From JADFOB01 sp046753625 (GTDB taxonomy: Bacteria; Planctomycetota; Phycisphaerae; UBA1845), in the NCBI GenBank assembly GCA_046753625.1, contig JBHHUB010000007.1:1-42577 (forward strand): DNA of 42,577 nt, read 5' to 3'. A program made the position numbers and the translations under genes. Position 1 is the first letter of the stretch; every line of letters starts with the position of its first letter. The notes beneath the pieces were generated by a model that did no database searches, had not been told where the DNA came from, and saw nothing but the letters and a program-made list of their open reading frames with translations. Shown here one piece after another: positions 34,376-41,471 of this stretch.

Positions 34376-36079
34376 CTAGTTTTCCGCTCTTTGGATCGCG
34401 CGCTCGACGCTCTCGCCCAGCAAGATCACCTTCGGGTGCTCCGGGAAAAGCTCCCGGGCCTCCTCTTCGATCTGCGCGGCGGCTCCGAGATCGCCCTGTA
34501 GCAGGTGCACTTCCCCCAGGGCGACGTACGCGAGCGGGGCGGAAGGATCGTGCTCGATGGAGCGCTCCAGATACTCCTTGGCCTTGTCGAGCCCCCCCAT
34601 CTGCTTGCTCAACAGCCCGGCGCGAAGCAAGACCCGCGGTGACGCGGGATGAATCTCGATGGCTTGCTCCCAGGCGGCGAGCGCTTCCTGGTCTCGACCC
34701 ATTTTGTATAGAATCCGTCCGCGGACGGCGTGGGCTCGGTATGCCTCAGGATCCTTCTGGATGGCTTTGTCTGCGGTTTGGAGCGCTTGGTTCAGATTGC
34801 CTCCATCCAAGAAATGCGTGGCCAGCTCTACGTACGTCGCCGGAGCGGTCGGATCGATCTTGATGGACTCCTCGAGCAACGCAAGCGACTTCTCGGGCGC
34901 ACCGGCGAACCGGTAGACCGAGGCAAGCGTGTTGCGCAAGGAAATCATGTCCGGATACCATTCGAGCAGGGCTTCGAGGTCGGCGATGCCTTCTTCAACC
35001 GCGCCTCCCCGCACCTTGGCCATGGCGCGGGCGGCCTGATCGTCCACAATCTTGCAGTGCGCCGCCAATGCGGCCGACCAGGGATCCGTCAGGTAGGGCT
35101 TCCGATTCTTCGCCCCCAAGCGGAGATGGTGCTTGGCCAGATCGCGCCGGCCTTCCCCCCGGTACGCCAGACCGAGTAAGTAGTGGGCCGTCGGATCCCC
35201 CGGATGAAGGGCGAGCGCCGTATCAGCATTCTTGACCGCCTCGGCGTAATCGCCGAGCGACAACATCACCTCGGCCAACCCCATGTAGGCTTGAGCCGCC
35301 ATGGGCGAGACCGCGAGCGTTTCGCGGAACGCCGATTCCGCCTCCTCTACGGCTCCGGTGGCCAACAGCGCGTCTCCTAGACGATGGTACGCCGGGGCGA
35401 ACTCGTCGTTCAATTCAACGGTCTCGTAAAAGAACTCGATCGCTCGCTTCAGGTCTCCCGTCTTCGCGCTCGCAATGCCCTGATAATAGGCCAGAAGGTA
35501 GTTCTTCGGATCCAACGTGCCGGCGCGTTGGAAGTACGTCAGCGCCTTGCCCCACATGCGGTTGCCAGCATAAACCAGCCCCAGCCTTGCCTGCTTGTCG
35601 GCGTCGTCCGGCGCGGACTCGGCATCGGCGATGAACGGTTTGAGGTAGGCACGCAACTGGCGACTGATCCCCGCGTTGCTGCCGGAAGCGCCGGCTTGCG
35701 CGGTGGTTGGCGGCGATGCCGATTTCTGAGAAGCGTCCGCCTGCTCACCTCCGGTCGGCATGATCGAAGGCGGTGCGGTCGCGCCGGAGGGTGCGGGGCG
35801 ATCGGACGCCGCACCCTGCGCCGTGTTCGTTTCGGCCTTCGCCGACGGCGGCTCCGAGCTTTGTTCGGCCGCCTGGAGGACCGGCGCCGCAGCCGAGTCG
35901 GACGCGTTTGGGGTCGCACGCGTCAGCGCAAACATGACCGCGACACCGACGGCGGCCGCCAAGAGAAAACCAACCAGCAGAACCGGTCGCCCCACTGATT
36001 TCGCGTGCACGTCGGAATCAGGACGGGATCCGCCACGTTGGCGGCCCGCTCGCTTGGGATCGGCATACTCGTGTGCCAT
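34376..36079 (-). CDS. membrane-anchored TPR protein
   Basis: A 567-residue protein starting at an ATG with GAGGT about five bases upstream. A charged N-tail of 30 residues precedes one membrane helix (PVLLVGFLLAAAVGVAVMFAL). A low-complexity linker rich in Ala, Ser, Pro and Gln follows to about residue 140. The rest is about ten TPR repeats, such as AYHRLGDALLATGAVEEAES and AYMGLAEVMLSLGDYAEAVK. The repeats should lie outside the cytoplasm and bind protein partners. The gene is followed by the CRTAC1-like gene, the likely partner. Upstream is the esterase gene, 131 bases away; TATACT at 36195-36200 in that gap may be a -10 box for a separate transcript. Confidence 0.85.
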   Translation of the reverse strand: MAHEYADPKRAGRQRGGSRPDSDVHAKSVGRPVLLVGFLLAAAVGVAVMFALTRATPNASDSAAAPVLQAAEQSSEPPSAKAETNTAQGAASDRPAPSGATAPPSIMPTGGEQADASQKSASPPTTAQAGASGSNAGISRQLRAYLKPFIADAESAPDDADKQARLGLVYAGNRMWGKALTYFQRAGTLDPKNYLLAYYQGIASAKTGDLKRAIEFFYETVELNDEFAPAYHRLGDALLATGAVEEAESAFRETLAVSPMAAQAYMGLAEVMLSLGDYAEAVKNADTALALHPGDPTAHYLLGLAYRGEGRRDLAKHHLRLGAKNRKPYLTDPWSAALAAHCKIVDDQAARAMAKVRGGAVEEGIADLEALLEWYPDMISLRNTLASVYRFAGAPEKSLALLEESIKIDPTAPATYVELATHFLDGGNLNQALQTADKAIQKDPEAYRAHAVRGRILYKMGRDQEALAAWEQAIEIHPASPRVLLRAGLLSKQMGGLDKAKEYLERSIEHDPSAPLAYVALGEVHLLQGDLGAAAQIEEEARELFPEHPKVILLGESVERAIQRAEN

Positions 36080-36210
36080 CGCTACCTCACCGCCATCTTT
36101 GTGGGCTCAATGGCCCGGATCTCATACTTCACAAATCGTTGTTCCGCCCCCACGAAAAACCGCGTCATCCGCGATTCATGCAAAACGGGGCGACAGTATA
36201 GCCGATCAAC

Positions 36211-36978
36211 CTAATTCGGCCAGAAAAGTCGCAGCGCTTTGCGGAATTCCAGATCGTGATGGGCGGGCAGGTGATGCCCCACGCCCGGATACACGTTCAG
36301 TTTAACAGACATCCCCCATGCCTTGAAATCCTTGGCCGCGCGACGATTCGATTCCAACGTCCGATCGTCGCCTCCGACCATGATGAACACCTTCGGCAAT
36401 TGATTCGCGGCCACGTCGGTCGGTGCCTGGCGCATCGGATCGTAACGCCCGGCAATGGGAATCAGCCCGCAAAACATCTTCGCATGACGTAGGCCCAACT
36501 CGTACGTGAGGTAGCCGCCTTGCGAAAAACCGCAGAGCACGATGCGTTGCTTGTCGACGCGGTACTTCGCTAAGACGTAGTCGATCGCCCGCACCACGAC
36601 GGGGTCGGAAACATCGACGGATTCCCAGCTAAACCCCTGGCCGTGGTTCACCGTCCTGGTAGCCCTCGGCGCTACCAGAATCGCCCCGAATTCCACGGCC
36701 GTATGCTTCCAAGGCGCCACAATATCCTCCGGCGTCGTACCGTAGCCGTGCAACAACACGATCAGCGGAGCGGGCATGGACGGCGCATAACCCGGCGGCG
36801 TGAAGATCAGCGGCGCCGCGTTCGGCTCGGACGACGCTTTCAAAGGCCGATCCTCGGAGCGAGCGGCAGGTGGATCCGATGGGCGCGAGGGCGGTTCGGG
36901 CCGGGCCTGCGCGTTCAACGAGAACCCAACGAACGCCGTCAGGCCGGCGACAATCTTCAATACACCGTTCAAGATCAT
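36211..36978 (-). CDS. secreted alpha/beta-hydrolase (phospholipase/carboxylesterase type)
   Basis: A 255-residue serine hydrolase. The ATG at 36978 has AAGGAG eight bases upstream, which rules out the longer frame to 37113. Residues 1-26 are a cleavable signal peptide ending in NAQA. A Pro/Ser-rich linker of about 30 residues follows. The core shows LIVLLHGYGTTPEDI (oxyanion-hole region), the nucleophile elbow GFSQGG, Asp in IMVGGDDRTLE and His in YPGVGHHLP, a complete Ser-Asp-His triad. The closest family resemblance is to the carboxylesterase/phospholipase group (Abhydrolase_2). The substrate is unknown. It is the fourth gene of a minus-strand run beginning with the FmdB-like gene, 62 bases after the small membrane protein. 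Confidence 0.82.
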   Translation of the reverse strand: MILNGVLKIVAGLTAFVGFSLNAQARPEPPSRPSDPPAARSEDRPLKASSEPNAAPLIFTPPGYAPSMPAPLIVLLHGYGTTPEDIVAPWKHTAVEFGAILVAPRATRTVNHGQGFSWESVDVSDPVVVRAIDYVLAKYRVDKQRIVLCGFSQGGYLTYELGLRHAKMFCGLIPIAGRYDPMRQAPTDVAANQLPKVFIMVGGDDRTLESNRRAAKDFKAWGMSVKLNVYPGVGHHLPAHHDLEFRKALRLFWPN

Positions 36979-37040
36979 GAGGACGGCTCCTTCCGGTTTC
37001 GCCTCGCCAACACAGCGCGAAACGAATACGACGGTGGCGG

Positions 37041-37268
37041 TCATGCCATGATGAGAAACAGAATCCAGAGCCCGACGCCGACCCCGTACATGGTGCCGAC
37101 AATCGTGATCCACAGCACGGCGGACGCAATCGGCACGCGGCGCAGATCCTCCATGCGCGTCGTCTTGTATACGACGGCCACACTAAGGCACAACGGCAGC
37201 ATGAGCAGAAACCGAATCGATCCGGCCAGCGGCGCACCGGAGAGAAACAATGAGGCAAGCGAGATCAT
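37041..37268 (-). CDS. small two- or three-helix membrane protein
   Basis: A 75-residue hydrophobic protein I do not recognise. GGAGGG lies about nine bases before the ATG at 37268, and the gene begins six bases after the end of the upstream gene, so coupling in an operon is likely. Predicted helices are at about 3-32 (with a GAPLAG kink) and 47-74, separated by the short charged loop KTTRMEDLRRVP. No catalytic or binding motif is seen. It may be a subunit of or partner to the DUF6677-like membrane protein encoded just before it. Confidence 0.65.
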   Translation of the reverse strand: MISLASLFLSGAPLAGSIRFLLMLPLCLSVAVVYKTTRMEDLRRVPIASAVLWITIVGTMYGVGVGLWILFLIMA

Positions 37269-37274
37269 CCGCCG

Positions 37275-37748
37275 TCACCCTCCCCCCGCCGCGCTCGGGC
37301 GTCGTCGGCGCGATGAGGCGCCTTCCGCCCGGCCGATTGCGTCCAGGATAACGAGCAGATTCATCAGGCCGGCCACGCCGGTATAATGCGAGCCCACATC
37401 CACGGACGCCCAGTGCGACGGATCCGGATGCTGCCCCGCCTTCGCCTGCCGGACACGGTCCGCCTCATGCCAGGCCAGCGCCGACAACGTGTTGCCGCCG
37501 GTCAAGAGCTGGGCGGAAAACCAGAGCCTCTGATGCTGCGGGTCGACGGTTTCACGCACACCTCCGATGGCGATGCCCGTCCAAAAAGTCAACGTGATGG
37601 CGGCCATGAGCACGATGCCCCGCGCGCGATCGCCGAGATAGAGATGCCCCAATCCAGGAAACACCCACGAAAGCACACCCGCGATGGGTGCCCGCATCAA
37701 CTGGCCGATTGGTTCTGTCGGCAAGGCTTGCCCCTTTTTGGCCGTCAC
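37275..37748 (-). CDS. DUF6677-like membrane protein
   Basis: A 157-residue membrane protein. The GTG at 37748-37746 overlaps the TGA of the FmdB-like gene in the four-base arrangement GTGA, typical of translational coupling; the longer frame to 37886 lies inside that gene. It has a helix with PIAGVLSWVFPGLGHLYLGD, the pattern of small membrane proteins with a PGLGH motif, then ARGIVLMAAITLTFWTGIAI, a middle region, and a last helix YTGVAGLMNLLVILDAIGRA. I believe this matches the Planctomycete family DUF6677, but the number is from memory. Its function is unknown. Confidence 0.65.
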   Translation of the reverse strand: MTAKKGQALPTEPIGQLMRAPIAGVLSWVFPGLGHLYLGDRARGIVLMAAITLTFWTGIAIGGVRETVDPQHQRLWFSAQLLTGGNTLSALAWHEADRVRQAKAGQHPDPSHWASVDVGSHYTGVAGLMNLLVILDAIGRAEGASSRRRRPSAAGGG

Positions 37749-37972
37749 ATGGCGCAGGGACCATTGGGATCGCCGCAGCGCCCGCATGGTCCGCCGCCGG
37801 AGCCGCCTTTTGGGTCCAACGCATGATCCCGCGCCGCAAACACGCTCAGCTTGCGATCCACCTTCTTGCTCCGGCAGGAAGGACACACCACCGCGCCGCG
37901 CTTCTTGGAAGAATGGACGAACTCGTCAAACTCCTGTTGGCACGAGCGGCATTGGTATTCGTATACGGGCAT
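37745..37972 (-). CDS. FmdB-type zinc-ribbon protein
   Basis: A 75-residue protein of the FmdB putative regulatory family, beginning MPVYEYQCRSCQ. The zinc ribbon uses CRSC and, 20 or so residues later, CPSC. After VDRKLSVFAAR a short glycine-rich tail carries three more Cys (GPCGRCGDPNGPC), as in other long members. Its role is unproven despite the name. It is the first gene of a minus-strand run that continues through the DUF6677-like, small membrane and esterase genes. A good candidate promoter precedes it. Confidence 0.85.
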   Translation of the reverse strand: MPVYEYQCRSCQQEFDEFVHSSKKRGAVVCPSCRSKKVDRKLSVFAARDHALDPKGGSGGGPCGRCGDPNGPCAM

Positions 37973-38018
37973 GACCGTCGTTCTCTCTCTGTCACCTGGG
38001 TTCCCATGTACCGACCGA

Positions 38019-38047
38019 AGTATAGATGCCCCGGAACCTCGCCGCAA
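38019..38047 (-). promoter_or_regulatory. candidate sigma-70 promoter of FmdB-led operon
   Basis: On the minus strand TTGCGG is followed after exactly 17 bases by TATACT (five of six to consensus). Transcription would begin about 40 bases before the FmdB start codon. The -35 box is weak (three of six). Confidence 0.4.
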
Positions 38048-38245
38048 CCAACCGGCCGGCACCGTAGCTCCGCGCCGTTGAGCCTGATGTTTCCACACCC
38101 TCGCCCCGCGCGTGCCCCTCCTCCGACCTTTGACCTTTGACCTTCACCATGCGACGATGGACATCGCTCGATTCGGCGTTGCGTCGGAAGCGCTGCAACA
38201 ACGAGGATGCTTGATCCGACGGTACCGAGGCGGCCCGGCCGGCCC

Positions 38246-39010
38246 ATGACCAAGCCAAGAAACACGAATCCACTTTCCGGGTTGATCAACCTCGACAAGC
38301 CCACGGGCATTTCGTCCGCCCAGGCGCTCAACCGTGTCCGCAAGATCATCGGCCAGCGCAAGAGCGGCCACGCCGGAACGCTCGACCCCCTGGCCGGCGG
38401 CGTGCTCGTGCTTTGTTTGGGTAAGGGAACCAAGTTGGTCGAGTCCATCATGGATCACCCCAAGGTGTACCGCGCCCAAGCCCGCCTCGACGCCACCAGC
38501 GAATCACTCGACTCAGACAGCCCGCTGCAGCCGGTGGCGGTCGCCGGGATTCCGAGTCGGGAAGATGTAGTGCATCGATGCCGCGGCTTCGAAGGAGTGA
38601 TCCAGCAGATGCCGCCGAAAATCAGCGCGGTCAAAATCGGCGGCGTGCCGGCCTACAAGCGCACGCGTCGTCGCGAAGAAGTCATCCTCAAGCCGCGCCC
38701 TGTGCACGTTTACTGGATCCACCTGCACGACTACGCCTGGCCCGAGATCGACATCGAGGTATGCAGCGGCCGTGGCACCTACATCCGGTCGCTGATTAGT
38801 GACCTAGGCTTGGCACTTGGCGTGGGAGGGTGCCTGACGGGCCTAACGCGCACGCGCGTGGGGCCGTTTGCCGCAGGCGACGCGGTCACCCTGGAGCAAC
38901 TCGAAACGGCCGGTGCGCCCGAAGCGTACGTCATCGACCTTGAGTGTGCCCGAGACATGCTCGCGCCCCACTCCATTACGATCCCGCCCCGCCCGGACAA
39001 CGTTCCGTAA
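38246..39010 (+). CDS. truB: tRNA pseudouridine-55 synthase TruB
   Basis: A 254-residue enzyme that converts U55 of the tRNA T-loop to pseudouridine. The family motif GHAGTLDPLAGGVL contains the catalytic Asp47. Other matching parts are SGLINLDKPTGISSAQALN at the start, KVYRAQARLDATSESLDSD, QMPPKISAVKIGGVPAYKRTR in two adjacent strands, and CSGRGTYIRSLISDLGLALG. The ATG at 38246 is chosen because the family N-terminus begins there; an ATG at 38207 in frame is possible, and neither has a good Shine-Dalgarno. It is isolated from the usual rbfA or ribF neighbours, and is divergent from the FmdB-led operon. Confidence 0.93.
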   Translation: MTKPRNTNPLSGLINLDKPTGISSAQALNRVRKIIGQRKSGHAGTLDPLAGGVLVLCLGKGTKLVESIMDHPKVYRAQARLDATSESLDSDSPLQPVAVAGIPSREDVVHRCRGFEGVIQQMPPKISAVKIGGVPAYKRTRRREEVILKPRPVHVYWIHLHDYAWPEIDIEVCSGRGTYIRSLISDLGLALGVGGCLTGLTRTRVGPFAAGDAVTLEQLETAGAPEAYVIDLECARDMLAPHSITIPPRPDNVP

Positions 39011-39041
39011 ACGCCCACGACACGAGCCCGGTGCACCGCGC

Positions 39042-39053
39042 GGGCTGAAGCCC
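39042..39053. terminator. small palindrome between convergent genes
   Basis: GGGCT-GA-AGCCC lies between the stop codons of truB (plus) and the MBL hydrolase (minus). It resembles the palindrome at 20667-20682 in sequence and placement. There is no T-tract. Confidence 0.4.
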
Positions 39054-39093
39054 ACGGCTCGGAAACTGCTTCAATCTTCCAATCCCTTCCCCT

Positions 39094-39870
39094 TCACGTG
39101 CATTCGATGCGGAGCCCATCGTGTGCCAGCGCCATCGAATCCGGCAGATCACGATTCGTCGCCTCGTGACCGAGTTCGTGGGCGATATGGGTGAAGTAGG
39201 TTCGCCTGGCCCCGATGCGCCTGGCCATGGCGATGGCCTGCTCGAGATTGAAATGGGCGGGGTGCGGCGTGTGGCGCAGGGCGTCGAGAATGAGCACGTC
39301 CAGGTCTTCAAGCAGCGCCAGCGATGCCTCAGAGATGTAGTTGCAGTCGGTGCAGTAGGCCAAATTGGAAAAGCGAAACCCGAGCACCTCCAATCGTCCA
39401 TGCAGCAACGAAATGGGTGTCACCGATACGTCGCCCAGCCGAAACGGCGTCCCATCAAGCTCGATCAGATCGAGACACGGCCGGCTGTGCGGCGAGCCCG
39501 GCACCGGCTCGAACGCGTACCGAAACATGCTTCGCAAGGCATCGAGTGTTCGCGGTCTGCCGAAGCACGGCACCTCCCGGTGTGTCGTCCAGTTGAAACG
39601 GCGAAGATCGTCAATCCCAAGCACGTGGTCGGCGTGGTGGTGCGTGTAGAGGATTGCGTCGATGGCGTCTATGCCGTTGGCCACGCATTGCAACCGAAGC
39701 TCGGGAGACGTATCGACCAGAATCCGCTGCCCACCCACGCGAACAAACAAACTCGACCGCGTGCGCTTGTCCTTCGGATCATCCGACGTGCACACGGCAC
39801 ATTGGCATGCGATCATGGGCACGCCATGCGACGTACCACTTCCCAAGATGACGGCGTTTACCCTGCTCAC
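39094..39870 (-). CDS. MBL-fold hydrolase, PhnP/cyclic phosphodiesterase-like
   Basis: A 258-residue metallo-beta-lactamase fold protein. The GTG at 39870 has GGGAG six bases upstream and is preferred over the ATG at 39891. It begins NAVILGSGTSHGVPMIACQC, typical of the PhnP/RNase Z-like branch, and carries the metal motif THHHADHVLGIDDLRR (HxHxDH) plus CTDCNYI and the later THIAHE. Relatives cleave phosphoribosyl cyclic phosphates or other phosphodiesters. The CxCxVC segment near residue 25 (CQCAVCTSDDPKDKRTRSS) is normal for the group. No phosphonate genes are nearby, so the substrate is open. It converges with truB. Confidence 0.85.
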   Translation of the reverse strand: MSRVNAVILGSGTSHGVPMIACQCAVCTSDDPKDKRTRSSLFVRVGGQRILVDTSPELRLQCVANGIDAIDAILYTHHHADHVLGIDDLRRFNWTTHREVPCFGRPRTLDALRSMFRYAFEPVPGSPHSRPCLDLIELDGTPFRLGDVSVTPISLLHGRLEVLGFRFSNLAYCTDCNYISEASLALLEDLDVLILDALRHTPHPAHFNLEQAIAMARRIGARRTYFTHIAHELGHEATNRDLPDSMALAHDGLRIECT

Positions 39871-40015
39871 GACGCTCTCCCGTGCGCGCATTCAGCGCTC
39901 CAAGCCTCCCGCACGCCGTTGGTTCACCCAAAGCCCGCAGCGTGCGCATCGCAGCCGCATCATACGGGCGCCGCTCAAGGTTGACCATGGTCCGCCCCAG
40001 ACGCGAAGCTGTTGA

Positions 40016-40195
40016 AACGCTCATAACGCCTGGATCAACTCCCGGGGAGCGGGCAGCAAAGTGGAAGCGCTGACCACACGCGCCGTTTTCGAGGATTGCC
40101 GACCGGGCATGGGGCTGCGCGTATCGTCGCACTTGTTCGACACGGATGAGCAGGTCGAAGAAGCGCTTCGTGCGATCTTCTCCGTGATTTCGTGA
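40016..40195 (+). pseudogene. C-terminal relic of class V aminotransferase-like gene
   Basis: The frame from just after a stop at 40013-40015 to the TGA at 40193-40195 ends with FEDCRPGMGLRVSSHLFDTD followed by EQVEEALRAI. This is the usual end of class V PLP enzymes (kynureninase and cysteine-desulfurase-like), where R.G.GLRVSPH.YNT...... is conserved. No PLP-binding part is found upstream in any plus frame. A GTG at 40061 could start a 44-residue peptide, but a fragment is more likely. The rest of the 39892-40261 gap shows no recognisable gene. Confidence 0.5.
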
Positions 40196-40261
40196 TGATC
40201 CGTTAACGAATGAAGGCGTGATGCCTCGGCGGCAGCGCCGAGCGACCGCCGCCTTGCGGAA

Positions 40262-41452
40262 TCAAGAAGGCCCGCCGAAGCGAATCTGCAGATCGGCAAA
40301 GTCCCGCAAATCAACGTCGCCATCCTGGTCGAAATCCGAGCAGCCACAGTCACCGAACGGCGGCACATCCGGACCGGCGGCACAGCCGGCCAGCGCGCCG
40401 GAATCCAGAAGGTCGATGTCCCCATCCACGTCGGTGTCTCCCACCGGCGGCATGACGGCCGGGCCTTCAAGTCCGGGGATGATCGTCATGCCGGTGGAGG
40501 CCACCGTCAATGTGCTGCTCAGGGGCGTGAGGTTCGGCGTCATCTGCATGATGGCGGACGCCGGCGTGATATCGGCCAGGGCCACGAACCGCACGCGGGC
40601 AACCGCGGCATCCAGCACGGAGGCATCGCCGAACAAGACCACCAGAATCGCCACGCCCCCGTCGAGATTGCTGTGGAGCGGCACGGCCGCATCCCAGGGC
40701 GAACCCGCGCCGTCCCCGGTCAGCACGTCGAGCAAGGTCAACGCGGCGGTATCGTATTGGAACAACGCTTGCACACCATTGATCGGTTCCAGAAGATTCG
40801 CCACCTGCAATAGGACCGTAATCGACTCCCCGGCCCGAACACACGGTACGTTCGGGTCCGCCGAAATGCGCAGGAGCCCCCAAACAGGATGGCTCGTTAC
40901 CGGGAAACCGACCGTCCCCAGTGTGCCCGTCACGGTTACACCGGGCACCGGCCCGAACACGGCCGATTCGGTGAACTGCCCCAGTTGCGCGGGAATATGG
41001 ATTTGAGCGTTTTCCGTAGCGGCCAGCGCGTGGAAGCTCAGCGTCGTGATGAGCAACCCCTCCGGCGTGGCCCACAGCGGTCCGGGAATCGCGGCCGCCG
41101 CCTGATAATAAGCATCCCCATCATCGAGAGAATCGTTCAGGCCGTCGATCTGCGAATCGTCGAAAAACCCCGCAAGAATCCAGTCCCCCGAAGCCGGACC
41201 TCCATGCCCGAGCAACTGGAGATCGTCAGCGTTCCACTGGACAATGATCTGCACCCCCGAAAGACTTTGATCGGCATTGGGATCATCGGAAACGGCGTAG
41301 AGATCGACATCGATCGTATCGCCAACTACAAAAGAAACGCCGCGCGGGCGCAGCTCAAGATTGATCGCACCGCGCGACGTAGCGGGGAGTACGAATCCCA
41401 GGACCGCGACGCATAGCGCGGCCAGCCATTTATTGGTAATCAGCCCACCCAT
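40262..41452 (-). CDS. secreted protein with cohesin-like domains and C-terminal dockerin-like module
   Basis: A 396-residue exported protein. Residues 1-28 are a signal peptide (WLAALCVAVLGFVLPATSRG). Two beta-sandwich regions resemble cohesin domains: about 30-185, with RGVSFVVGDTIDVDLYAVSD and LSGVQIIVQWNADDLQLLG, and about 190-325, with RAGESITVLLQVANLLEPIN and GVQALFQYDTAALTLLDVL. The last 55 residues hold a duplicated calcium loop, DTDVDGDIDLLD and DFDQDGDVDLRD, as in type I dockerins. Cohesins and dockerins normally sit on different proteins and bind each other; here both kinds appear on one chain. It lies 19 bases after the Cys-rich gene and is likely cotranscribed. No glycoside hydrolase is seen, so a cellulosome is not implied. 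Cohesin assignment is by pattern only. Confidence 0.7.
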   Translation of the reverse strand: MGGLITNKWLAALCVAVLGFVLPATSRGAINLELRPRGVSFVVGDTIDVDLYAVSDDPNADQSLSGVQIIVQWNADDLQLLGHGGPASGDWILAGFFDDSQIDGLNDSLDDGDAYYQAAAAIPGPLWATPEGLLITTLSFHALAATENAQIHIPAQLGQFTESAVFGPVPGVTVTGTLGTVGFPVTSHPVWGLLRISADPNVPCVRAGESITVLLQVANLLEPINGVQALFQYDTAALTLLDVLTGDGAGSPWDAAVPLHSNLDGGVAILVVLFGDASVLDAAVARVRFVALADITPASAIMQMTPNLTPLSSTLTVASTGMTIIPGLEGPAVMPPVGDTDVDGDIDLLDSGALAGCAAGPDVPPFGDCGCSDFDQDGDVDLRDFADLQIRFGGPS

Positions 41453-41471
41453 GATGGTCTCACACGGCCCG

